A stretch of 7,466 nt of DNA from Gudongella sp964604145 (GTDB lineage Bacteria; Bacillota; Clostridia; Tissierellales; Tissierellaceae). Numbering within the stretch: position 1 is the first letter of the stretch; each line of letters begins with the position of its first letter. The DNA lies in assembly GCA_964604145.1 (NCBI GenBank), contig CAZRXS010000064.1, positions 1 through 7,466 of the forward strand, written 5' to 3'. A program made the translations under genes and the position numbers. Below are positions 1-4,909 of the stretch, piece by piece. The notes below the pieces were generated by a model that did not search any database, had not been told where the DNA came from, and was given only the letters and a program-made list of their open reading frames with translations.

Positions 1-6
1 TCCGTA

Positions 7-28
7 GGATGGACGACTCTGTCCATCC
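7..28. repeat. Short perfect hairpin, probably a diverged copy of the palindromic element
   Basis: GGATGGAC (7-14) and GTCCATCC (21-28) are perfect 8-bp inverted repeats around a 6-base loop. The apex of the larger palindrome in the adjacent repeat (GGAATGAC...GTCATCC, 70-92) has the same layout and related bases. I therefore infer that the window begins inside a diverged or truncated third element of the same family. The left part may lie outside the window. Confidence 0.5.
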
Positions 29-49
29 GCAAGCGGCGCTAAGAAGCAT

Positions 50-113
50 AAAGATTCCTCGTTACACTCGGAATGACAACAGTCTGTCATCCAGAGCGCA
101 GCGAAGGATCTTT
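50..113. repeat. Dispersed-type palindromic element in copy 1
   Basis: The arms at 50-78 and 85-113 are inverted repeats with about seven mismatches, several of which become G-U pairs in RNA. The left arm reads AAAGATTCCTCGTTACACTC and on to GACA; the right arm reads TGTCATCCAGAGCGCAGCGA and on to ATCTTT. The GTCATTCCGAG/AGCGAAGGATCT sequence type resembles non-coding palindromic repeats scattered through many bacterial genomes; I cannot assign a named family. A T-rich but interrupted tail (CTTTTAATCTTTTT) follows on the plus strand, so the element could also act as a weak terminator for an upstream gene. Confidence 0.75.
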
Positions 114-193
114 CTTTTAATCTTTTTAATTGTGATTTGTGATTTGCGAATTGTGAATTGATAAAAATCCCATACATACACCTTAAATAAATA

Positions 194-202
194 TGATATA
201 AT
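194..202 (+). promoter_or_regulatory. Extended -10 promoter element, upstream duplicate
   Basis: TGATATAAT is a perfect extended -10 (TG-N-TATAAT). It is the copy-1 counterpart of the element at 372-380. No good -35 hexamer is present 16-18 bp upstream, so activity would depend on the TG extension. Its use is inferred only. Confidence 0.4.
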
Positions 203-227
203 AATCGCAAGCGGCGCTAAGAAACAT

Positions 228-291
228 AAAGATTCCTCGTTACACTCGGAATGACAACAGTCTGTCATCCAGAGCGCAGCGAAGGATCTTT
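228..291. repeat. Dispersed-type palindromic element in copy 2
   Basis: This repeats the 50-113 palindrome exactly 178 bp downstream, with arms 228-256 and 263-291. Transcripts starting from the copy-1 promoter would have to cross this hairpin and its T-rich tail before reaching the gene at 419. Only the copy-2 promoter lies beyond it. Confidence 0.75.
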
Positions 292-371
292 CTTTTAATC
301 TTTTTAATTGTGATTTGTGATTTGCGAATTGTGAATTGATAAAAATCCCATACATACACCTTAAATAAATA

Positions 372-380
372 TGATATAAT
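372..380 (+). promoter_or_regulatory. Extended -10 promoter of the threonine dehydrogenase gene
   Basis: TGATATAAT (TATAAT at 375-380) is a perfect extended -10. The expected start of transcription is near 387, giving a leader of about 30 nt that contains the ribosome binding site AAGGGGTG (405-412), 6 nt before the ATG. The bases at -35 (around 352-357, ACATAC) are poor, so this would be a TGn-dependent sigma-A promoter. Confidence 0.6.
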
Positions 381-418
381 AATAACAGAAATGTTATAAA
401 CTAAAAGGGGTGTATTAA

Positions 419-1375
419 ATGAGAAAAACGCTAATTACTGGAGGACTAGGCCAGATAGGTTCGGAATTAGTTGTTACAATGCGGAAGATATACGGTGTAG
501 AAAATGTTGTTCTTAGCAATAGAACTGCAAAAGAAACCCATCAGGAACTTATTGAGAGTGGTCCATTTGAAAGATTAAATATTCTTGATAAGGAAGAAAT
601 GGCAAATATTATAGACAAATATAAAATAAATACAATTGTAAACCTTGCGGCAATTCTCTCTGCTGTAGGAGAGAAAAAGCCACAACTTTGTTATGATGTT
701 AATATGAATGGACTGTATAATATACTTGAGCTTGCTCGAGAAAAAGAAATTGCCGTCTTTACGCCAAGTTCAATAGCAGTATTTGGTAGTTCTACCCCAA
801 AAGATAAGACACCACAAGATACTATAATGAGACCAGAAACTATATATGGAGTTACAAAGGTTGCAGGAGAATTGCTTTGTGACTACTACTATAATAAATT
901 TGGAGTAGACACAAGAGGGGTAAGGCTTCCAGGACTTATTTCATATGATACATTGCCAGGTGGAGGAACAACAGACTATGCTGTACATATATATTATGAA
1001 GCGTTAAGAAAACAAAAATATACCAGTTTTATTGGTCCAGGTACAAAGATGGATATGATGTATATGCCAGATGCTATAAATGCAATGTTAACCCTATTAG
1101 AAGCAGACAGCTCAAAATTGGTGCATAGAAATGCTTTTAATATCTCAGCTATGAGCTTTGACCCAGAAAAAATAGCAGGGTCAATAAGAAAACACATTCC
1201 AGAATTTAAAATAGACTATGATATTGATCCAGAGCGTCAGGCAATAGCAGAGTCTTGGCCAAACTCCTTAGATGATACAGAAGCAAGAAAACAATGGGGT
1301 TGGAAACCCGAGTATCTGCTAGATGATATGACTAAAGATATGCTAGAAAAACTAAAGATAAAGTTAAAAATTTAG
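419..1375 (+). CDS. tdh: L-threonine 3-dehydrogenase, SDR (NAD-dependent epimerase-like) type
   Basis: This 318-residue protein is an extended short-chain dehydrogenase. It most resembles the SDR-type threonine dehydrogenases, which oxidise L-threonine with NAD+ to 2-amino-3-ketobutyrate in the cytosol; that product is then cleaved to glycine and acetyl-CoA or decays to aminoacetone. The N-terminal Rossmann fold shows G8-x-x-G11-x-x-G14 (TGGLGQIG), followed by NLAAILS near 75-81, the serine region TPSS (115-118) and the catalytic Y143-x-x-x-K147 (YGVTK). The C-terminal signature R273-QAIAESWP and the following DD.EAR..WGWKPEY (285-299) is what separates this family from sugar epimerases. The length matches the family. 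The start is fixed by AAGGGGTG 6 nt upstream. The zinc-dependent MDR-type Tdh is a different family. The usual partner, glycine C-acetyltransferase, is not in the window. It is a monocistronic unit with its own promoter and terminator. Confidence 0.88.
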   Translation: MRKTLITGGLGQIGSELVVTMRKIYGVENVVLSNRTAKETHQELIESGPFERLNILDKEEMANIIDKYKINTIVNLAAILSAVGEKKPQLCYDVNMNGLYNILELAREKEIAVFTPSSIAVFGSSTPKDKTPQDTIMRPETIYGVTKVAGELLCDYYYNKFGVDTRGVRLPGLISYDTLPGGGTTDYAVHIYYEALRKQKYTSFIGPGTKMDMMYMPDAINAMLTLLEADSSKLVHRNAFNISAMSFDPEKIAGSIRKHIPEFKIDYDIDPERQAIAESWPNSLDDTEARKQWGWKPEYLLDDMTKDMLEKLKIKLKI

Positions 1376-1399
1376 ACTAGGGAAACCTAGTCTTTTTTT
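1374..1399 (+). terminator. Intrinsic terminator of the threonine dehydrogenase gene
   Basis: A perfect 8-bp stem AGACTAGG (1374-1381) / CCTAGTCT (1386-1393) closes a GAAA tetraloop and runs directly into seven Ts (1393-1399). The stem begins inside the TAG stop codon (1373-1375), so gene end and terminator overlap. It separates this gene from the Fe-S operon. Confidence 0.93.
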
Positions 1400-1407
1400 G
1401 CTTTATG

Positions 1408-1436
1408 TTGACAAGAATACTAGGATATACTATACT
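1408..1436 (+). promoter_or_regulatory. Sigma-A promoter of the iscR-iscS-iscU operon
   Basis: TTGACA (1408-1413) is a perfect -35. After exactly 17 bp comes TATACT (1431-1436), a good -10. The expected start of transcription is near 1443, leaving a leader of about 40 nt. The promoter lies just behind the upstream terminator, so the operon is independently transcribed. A promoter this strong is consistent with control by repression. Confidence 0.85.
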
Positions 1437-1443
1437 TATATGG

Positions 1444-1468
1444 AATACCAAGCAATTTACTTGGGATT
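1444..1468. promoter_or_regulatory. Candidate IscR operator (inverted repeat)
   Basis: AATACCAAG (1444-1452) and CTTGGGATT (1460-1468) form an inverted repeat with one A/G mismatch across a 7-base spacer. The CC and GG core dinucleotides (1448-1449, 1463-1464) are 13 bp apart and flanked by A/T. This is the CC-N13-GG geometry of the E. coli IscR type 2 site, although the inner YA/TR positions of that consensus are not matched. The repeat sits immediately after the predicted transcription start and before the ribosome binding site, a position suited to repression. It could instead be a small mRNA hairpin. Confidence 0.45.
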
Positions 1469-1482
1469 AAAGAGGTGAAAAA

Positions 1483-1905
1483 ATGAAAGTGTCAACAAAG
1501 GGTAGATACGGGCTTATAGCAATGCACCAATTAGCTCAAGATTATGGGCAAGGACCCATATCCTTAAAATCCATAGCAGAAAAGCAAGGCTTATCTGAAA
1601 ATTATTTAGAGCAACTTTTTGCTAGTTTAAGAAAAGACGGATTGATAACTAGTGTAAGGGGAGCATATGGAGGTTATATGCTATCACGCCCACCAGGTGA
1701 TATAACCGTAGGCCAGGTTCTAAGAGCTTTAGAAGGAGATATTACACCATATGAATGTGTAGATGGGACAGACCACGCTTGCATAAAAGGAGAAGATTGT
1801 GCCACTAAAATGGTTTTAGTTAAGATAAAAGACAGCATAGATCAAGTTATTGATTCAATAACACTTAATGATATGATAATTGACAATATTGAAATAGAAG
1901 AGTGA
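1483..1905 (+). CDS. iscR: Rrf2-family Fe-S cluster regulator, IscR-like
   Basis: This 140-residue Rrf2-type transcription factor has an N-terminal winged helix (about 1-80; MKVSTKGRYG..AM and the recognition region SENYLEQLFASLRKDGLI, then SVRGAYGGY), a dimerisation helix and a cysteine loop. C92, C100 and C106 occupy the cluster-ligand positions of IscR, so it probably binds a [2Fe-2S] cluster and senses cluster supply. Their spacing is CX7CX5C, versus CX5CX5C in E. coli IscR. E43, important for operator choice in E. coli, is conserved. As first gene of the isc operon it most likely autoregulates through the inverted repeat at 1444-1468. The Bacillus relative CymR, a cysteine-metabolism repressor next to an IscS paralogue, lacks the cysteine triad, so IscR is the better call. 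AGAGGTG (1471-1477) supports the start. Confidence 0.88.
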   Translation: MKVSTKGRYGLIAMHQLAQDYGQGPISLKSIAEKQGLSENYLEQLFASLRKDGLITSVRGAYGGYMLSRPPGDITVGQVLRALEGDITPYECVDGTDHACIKGEDCATKMVLVKIKDSIDQVIDSITLNDMIIDNIEIEE

Positions 1906-1917
1906 TGGGGGATAATA

Positions 1918-3087
1918 ATGAAAAAAACTATATATATGGACCACGCAGCGACAACTCCTGTTAAAAAAGAAGTCTTAGATGAAATGATGCCATATTTTTC
2001 TGAGTATTATGGCAACCCTTCAAGCATATACACCTTAAGCAATTATTCAAATATAGCGATAGATAAAGCAAGAGAACAAGTTGCCAAGGCAATCCATGCA
2101 AAAAAGAATGAGATTTATTTTACTAGTGGGGGTTCAGAATCTGATAATTGGGCAATTAAGGGTGTGGCATCTAAACATATAAAAAAAGGAAATCATATAA
2201 TAACTACAAAGATAGAGCACCATGCAGTCCTCCATACATGTGAGTTTTTAGCTAAACAAGGTTTCCATATTACTTATCTTGATGTAGATGAATATGGGCT
2301 AGTGTCACTTGAAGAATTAAAAAATGCAATCACTGAGAAGACAATCCTAATAAGCATAATGTTTGCTAATAACGAAATTGGCACAATTCAACCTATTAAG
2401 GAAATAGGAGCGATTGCAAAAGAACGAGATGTACTTTTTCATACAGATGCGGTTCAAGCAGTAGGAAGCTTAGAAATAGATGTTAATGAAATGAATATAG
2501 ATTTGCTTTCCATGTCAGCTCATAAACTTTATGGACCAAAAGGAACAGGAGCTCTTTATATAAGGACAGGAGTAAAAATAGACCCACTTATTTCAGGTGG
2601 AGGTCAAGAAAAAAATAAAAGAGCGGGAACAGAAAATATTGCAGGTATAGTAGGACTTGGCAAAGCAGTAGAATTGGCATATAAATATTTAGATGAAAAT
2701 AATAAAAAACTAATCAGTTTAAGAGATAAATTAATTAAGGGTATACAAGATAATATCAAAGATACTAGATTAAATGGGCATCCAAAATATAGACTTCCTG
2801 GAAATGTAAACTTTTGCTTTAGATATGTTGAAGGAGAAGCACTTCTATTAAGTTTAGATTTGGTGGGAATTGCTGGTTCAAGTGGGTCTGCTTGTACATC
2901 GGGCAGCTTGGATCCATCTCATGTACTGCTTTCAATAGGACTAATTCATGAAATTGCACATGGGTCACTTAGACTTTCATTAGGAGCAAGTAATACAGAA
3001 GAAGATATAGATTATACAATTGAAAAACTAGTAGAAATTGTAGATAGATTAAGAAAAATGTCACCGTTATACAATAAAATGGCTTAG
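1918..3087 (+). CDS. iscS: Cysteine desulfurase IscS/NifS
   Basis: This 389-residue PLP-dependent class V aminotransferase-fold enzyme converts L-cysteine to L-alanine and holds the released sulfur as a persulfide for transfer to IscU and tRNA-modifying enzymes. Visible features are the N-terminal YMDHAATTPV; IEHHAV, with H101 stacking on the cofactor; HTDAVQ (D177, Q180); the Schiff-base lysine K203 in SAHKLYGPKG; RAGTEN (235-240); and the catalytic cysteine C326 in SGSACTSGS on the mobile loop. The loop and overall length match group I (IscS/NifS) rather than SufS. It starts 12 bp after iscR, with a GGGGG ribosome binding site (1907-1911), and ends 12 bp before iscU, so the three are co-transcribed. 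All key residues are present. Confidence 0.95.
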   Translation: MKKTIYMDHAATTPVKKEVLDEMMPYFSEYYGNPSSIYTLSNYSNIAIDKAREQVAKAIHAKKNEIYFTSGGSESDNWAIKGVASKHIKKGNHIITTKIEHHAVLHTCEFLAKQGFHITYLDVDEYGLVSLEELKNAITEKTILISIMFANNEIGTIQPIKEIGAIAKERDVLFHTDAVQAVGSLEIDVNEMNIDLLSMSAHKLYGPKGTGALYIRTGVKIDPLISGGGQEKNKRAGTENIAGIVGLGKAVELAYKYLDENNKKLISLRDKLIKGIQDNIKDTRLNGHPKYRLPGNVNFCFRYVEGEALLLSLDLVGIAGSSGSACTSGSLDPSHVLLSIGLIHEIAHGSLRLSLGASNTEEDIDYTIEKLVEIVDRLRKMSPLYNKMA

Positions 3088-3099
3088 GGGGGATAAAAA

Positions 3100-3540
3100 A
3101 TGTATTCTATGAAAGTAATGGAGCACTTTATGACACCCAGAAATGTAGGGGAAATAGATGATGCTGATGGTATTGGAGAAGTAGGTAATGCCAAATGCGG
3201 AGATATTATGAGAATGTATCTTAAAATTGAGGGAGATGTTATTACAGATGTAAAGTTTTTGACATTTGGATGTGGATCAGCAATAGCTTCTTCAAGTATG
3301 GCGACAGTCTTAATTAAAGGTAAAACTATAAAAGAAGCAATGGAATTAACTAATAAAGATGTTGCAGATGCACTTGATGGTTTACCCCCTCTTAAGATGC
3401 ATTGTAGCGTTTTAGCTGAACAAGCTATAAAATCTGCATTATATGATTACTCTAAGAAATCTGGGGTAAAAATAGAAGGATTGGAAAATGTAGATTTTGA
3501 CGATGAAGACTTACATGAATCAGTGGATATAGAAGATTAA
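3100..3540 (+). CDS. iscU: Fe-S cluster assembly scaffold IscU (NifU N-terminal-like)
   Basis: This 146-residue scaffold accepts sulfur from IscS and builds [2Fe-2S] or [4Fe-4S] clusters for delivery to apoproteins. The three ligand cysteines are C33 (NAKCGD, with the labilising D35), C58 (FGCGSA) and C102 (MHCSVLAEQAI, with adjacent H101). L95-PPLK-99 corresponds to the LPPVK chaperone-recognition motif of E. coli IscU, yet no hscA/hscB genes are present here. The start MYSMKVMEHFMTPRNVG is typical of the clostridial NifU-like form. The last 15 or so residues are strongly acidic (DFDDEDLHESVDIED) and extend beyond the conserved fold. It lacks the C-terminal thioredoxin-like Nfu domain of full NifU. 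A GGGGGG ribosome binding site (3087-3092) overlaps the iscS stop codon. Confidence 0.93.
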   Translation: MYSMKVMEHFMTPRNVGEIDDADGIGEVGNAKCGDIMRMYLKIEGDVITDVKFLTFGCGSAIASSSMATVLIKGKTIKEAMELTNKDVADALDGLPPLKMHCSVLAEQAIKSALYDYSKKSGVKIEGLENVDFDDEDLHESVDIED

Positions 3541-3549
3541 GACTACTTT

Positions 3550-3596
3550 AAAGACTTTGGTATAAGATGGCTTTGAAACATCCTGCCACAGTCTTT
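3550..3596 (+). other. Long imperfect hairpin between iscU and the permease gene
   Basis: AAAGACT (3550-3556) pairs with AGTCTTT (3590-3596). After a T/C mismatch, TGGTA (3558-3562) pairs with TGCCA (3584-3588) with one G-U. After an internal loop, GATG (3566-3569) pairs with CATC (3579-3582) around a 9-base loop. There is no uninterrupted T run afterwards (TTTATCTATT), so it is at best a weak terminator. It could be a processing or attenuation structure that lowers expression of the downstream gene relative to isc. I found no promoter in this 77-bp gap. Pairing was judged by eye. Confidence 0.5.
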
Positions 3597-3617
3597 ATCT
3601 ATTAAGAGGTGACTTTA

Positions 3618-4820
3618 ATGGCAATAGGAATAGCACCTGAAATATTTGTAAAATTGGTGTGGATTTTATCTGCAATACTTCTTTTTCTAGTTATTTACTA
3701 TCTTATTAATATTGGAAATAGATTTGTGCCAGATCGAAAAATGATTTATTACAATACTAGGCTAATCCTATGGGTTATAGCCGCCTTATTTGGCTTGTAT
3801 TTTATTTCAAAGATATTTAATCGCTATCCTTTAATAGAAGATACCTTTTATACAGTAATAATTTCATTAATATTAGCATATTTTTTAAACCCTCTTGTGA
3901 ATTTTTTTGAAAAGAAGGGTTTAAATAGATTTTTTTCAACTGTTTTAGTATATCTAATCATACTAGGGATTTTTGTACTTTTATCAATATCTGTAATTCC
4001 AAGAACAGGCAGAGAATTAAGACGATTAGCGACTAATTTTCCCGGCTATATCACAGCTATAACAAATTGGTTTTCCTCTTTATATTTAGATTACTCTAGC
4101 ACATTAGAAGAAATGCCAGAAGTAGTAGAAAGTATTCAGAATGTAATATCTCAAAATATAGAAAGGATACAAACAACTTTTGCTAATGGGATAGAGAGAT
4201 TTCTTGTTATGCTAGTTGGTATGTTTACGCGTATAATCAGTTGGATTTTAACTCCAATTTTAACATTCTACTTTTTAATGGATAAGGACCACTTTATAGA
4301 AAAGCTAAAAGCTTTAATTCCTAAAAAAAATAAAGAAGAAACACTATACCTATTTAAAGAAATAGATACTGCACTTTCTGAATTTATTAGAGGAAGACTC
4401 TTTATGGCAGTTGCCGTTGGAATTACAACGACAATATTCTTATTATTAATGGGAATTGAATTTGCCATAGTAATAGGAATTATAACTGGTGTTGCAGATA
4501 TTATTCCTTATATCGGACCATTTTTAGGCTTTTTACCAGCTGTAATATTTGGCTTTATTGCAAGCCCAATAAAAGCACTTTGGGTGGGCATATTTTTCAT
4601 CCTTATACAGTGGGCTGAAAATAACATTTTAGGGCCTAAAATCCTAGGCAAAACAACAGGTATGCACCCTCTAACAGTCCTACTTTCAATAATAGCAGGA
4701 GGGACAATGTTTGGAGTAATGGGCATGCTTCTTTCAGTTCCATTTGTAAGTGTGATAATTATACTGTATAAGTATTTTAAAGCTAAAATATACAATAGAT
4801 TTCCAAATAGAGCGAGTTAA
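3618..4820 (+). CDS. AI-2E / PerM-family membrane transporter
   Basis: This 400-residue polytopic inner-membrane protein belongs to the AI-2E transporter (formerly UPF0118, PerM/YrrI) family. Hydrophobic segments lie at roughly 12-32, 45-65, 75-92, 105-127, 193-222, 258-280, 283-312, 315-332 and 350-385. A long soluble, partly amphipathic region at about 128-190 is characteristic of the family. Typical motifs are NPLVNFFEKKG near 91, ADIIPYIGPFLGFLPA (293-308) and ILGPKILGKTTGMHP (337-351). Members have been linked to AI-2 export or Na+/H+ exchange, but the substrate here cannot be told. A GTG at 3609 would add three residues, but it is part of the ribosome binding site AAGAGGTGA, which is ideally placed for the ATG at 3618; I use that start. 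A relative (yrrI) also precedes alaS in Bacillus. It is probably read from the isc promoter through the 77-bp structured gap. Confidence 0.85.
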   Translation: MAIGIAPEIFVKLVWILSAILLFLVIYYLINIGNRFVPDRKMIYYNTRLILWVIAALFGLYFISKIFNRYPLIEDTFYTVIISLILAYFLNPLVNFFEKKGLNRFFSTVLVYLIILGIFVLLSISVIPRTGRELRRLATNFPGYITAITNWFSSLYLDYSSTLEEMPEVVESIQNVISQNIERIQTTFANGIERFLVMLVGMFTRIISWILTPILTFYFLMDKDHFIEKLKALIPKKNKEETLYLFKEIDTALSEFIRGRLFMAVAVGITTTIFLLLMGIEFAIVIGIITGVADIIPYIGPFLGFLPAVIFGFIASPIKALWVGIFFILIQWAENNILGPKILGKTTGMHPLTVLLSIIAGGTMFGVMGMLLSVPFVSVIIILYKYFKAKIYNRFPNRAS

Positions 4821-4821
4821 A

Positions 4822-4850
4822 TTGACAAATAGCATGCAATAAATTAGAAT
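4822..4850 (+). promoter_or_regulatory. Sigma-A promoter of alaS
   Basis: TTGACA (4822-4827), a perfect -35, is followed after exactly 17 bp by TAGAAT (4845-4850), one base from the consensus -10. It begins one base after the permease stop codon. Transcription would start near 4857, giving a leader of about 53 nt, far too short to hold a T-box riboswitch. Confidence 0.8.
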
Positions 4851-4861
4851 ATTAGAATAGA

Positions 4862-4884
4862 ATCCTCATTATGGGGGTATTTTT
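4862..4884 (+). terminator. Terminator-like hairpin in the alaS leader
   Basis: ATCCTC (4862-4867) pairs with GGGGGT (4873-4878), including two G-U pairs, around a 5-base loop ATTAT. ATTTTT follows. The stem is short and wobble-rich, so it would be a weak terminator for readthrough from the permease gene. Because the alaS promoter lies upstream of it, the hairpin would also sit at the very 5' end of the alaS transcript and might act as an attenuator or stabilise the 5' end. Confidence 0.4.
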
Positions 4885-4909
4885 CTGGTAGAAGGGACGA
4901 TGAATAGCA

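Larger units (their letters stand above)
28..205. repeat. 178-bp tandem direct repeat, copy 1
   Basis: This unit matches 206-383 base for base over 178 bp except for one difference (G46 versus A224). It contains, in order, a GC-richer segment (GCAAGCGGCGCT), an imperfect palindrome, a low-complexity stretch built from TGTGATTTG/TGTGAATTG variants, and an AT-rich end with an extended -10 promoter element. The near identity implies a recent duplication, or an assembly artefact. Confidence 0.95.
206..383. repeat. 178-bp tandem direct repeat, copy 2
   Basis: This is the second copy of the unit, directly abutting the first and ending 35 bp before the start codon at 419. The copy includes the extended -10 element at 372-380, so it serves as the functional upstream region of the threonine dehydrogenase gene. 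The next bases (AACAGAAATG...) are not shared with copy 1, which fixes the right boundary at 383. Confidence 0.95.
1..418. other. Gene-free repeat-rich region upstream of the threonine dehydrogenase gene
   Basis: No credible gene lies here. The stretch consists of a short perfect hairpin at the left edge (7-28), two tandem copies of a 178-bp unit (28-383), and the ribosome binding site and leader of the gene at 419. The open frame on the minus strand (62-355) is only the reading of the repeat: it contains the HSE.NEES-type peptide that this class of palindromic repeat produces when translated. Because the 178-bp period is not a multiple of three, the two copies are read in different frames and yield unrelated peptides, which argues against protein coding. 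Confidence 0.8.

Noticed and set aside
62..355. 97-codon minus-strand open frame across the tandem repeat
   Set aside because: It is the translation of the palindromic repeat, giving the SFAALWMTD..CHSECNEES peptide typical of spurious repeat-derived proteins. The two repeat copies are read in different frames because 178 is not a multiple of three.
336..380. TTGATA (336-341) as the -35 partner of TATAAT (375-380)
   Set aside because: The spacer would be 33 bp, about twice the workable 16-18 bp.
28..383. CRISPR array
   Set aside because: There are only two units, 178 bp long and directly abutting, with no unique spacers between short repeats.
994..1197. Minus-strand open frame inside the threonine dehydrogenase gene
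   Set aside because: It lies wholly within a well-supported gene on the other strand and has no recognisable domain or ribosome binding site.
3609..3617. GTG at 3609 as start of the permease gene
   Set aside because: The GTG is part of the ribosome binding site AAGAGGTGA that serves the ATG at 3618. Using it would leave the gene without a ribosome binding site.
4268..4795. Two minus-strand open frames inside the permease gene
   Set aside because: They are antisense shadows of a clear membrane protein gene, with no independent support.
4851..4909. T-box riboswitch upstream of alaS
   Set aside because: The leader is only about 53 nt and lacks the AGGGTGG-type T-box sequence and a specifier stem.
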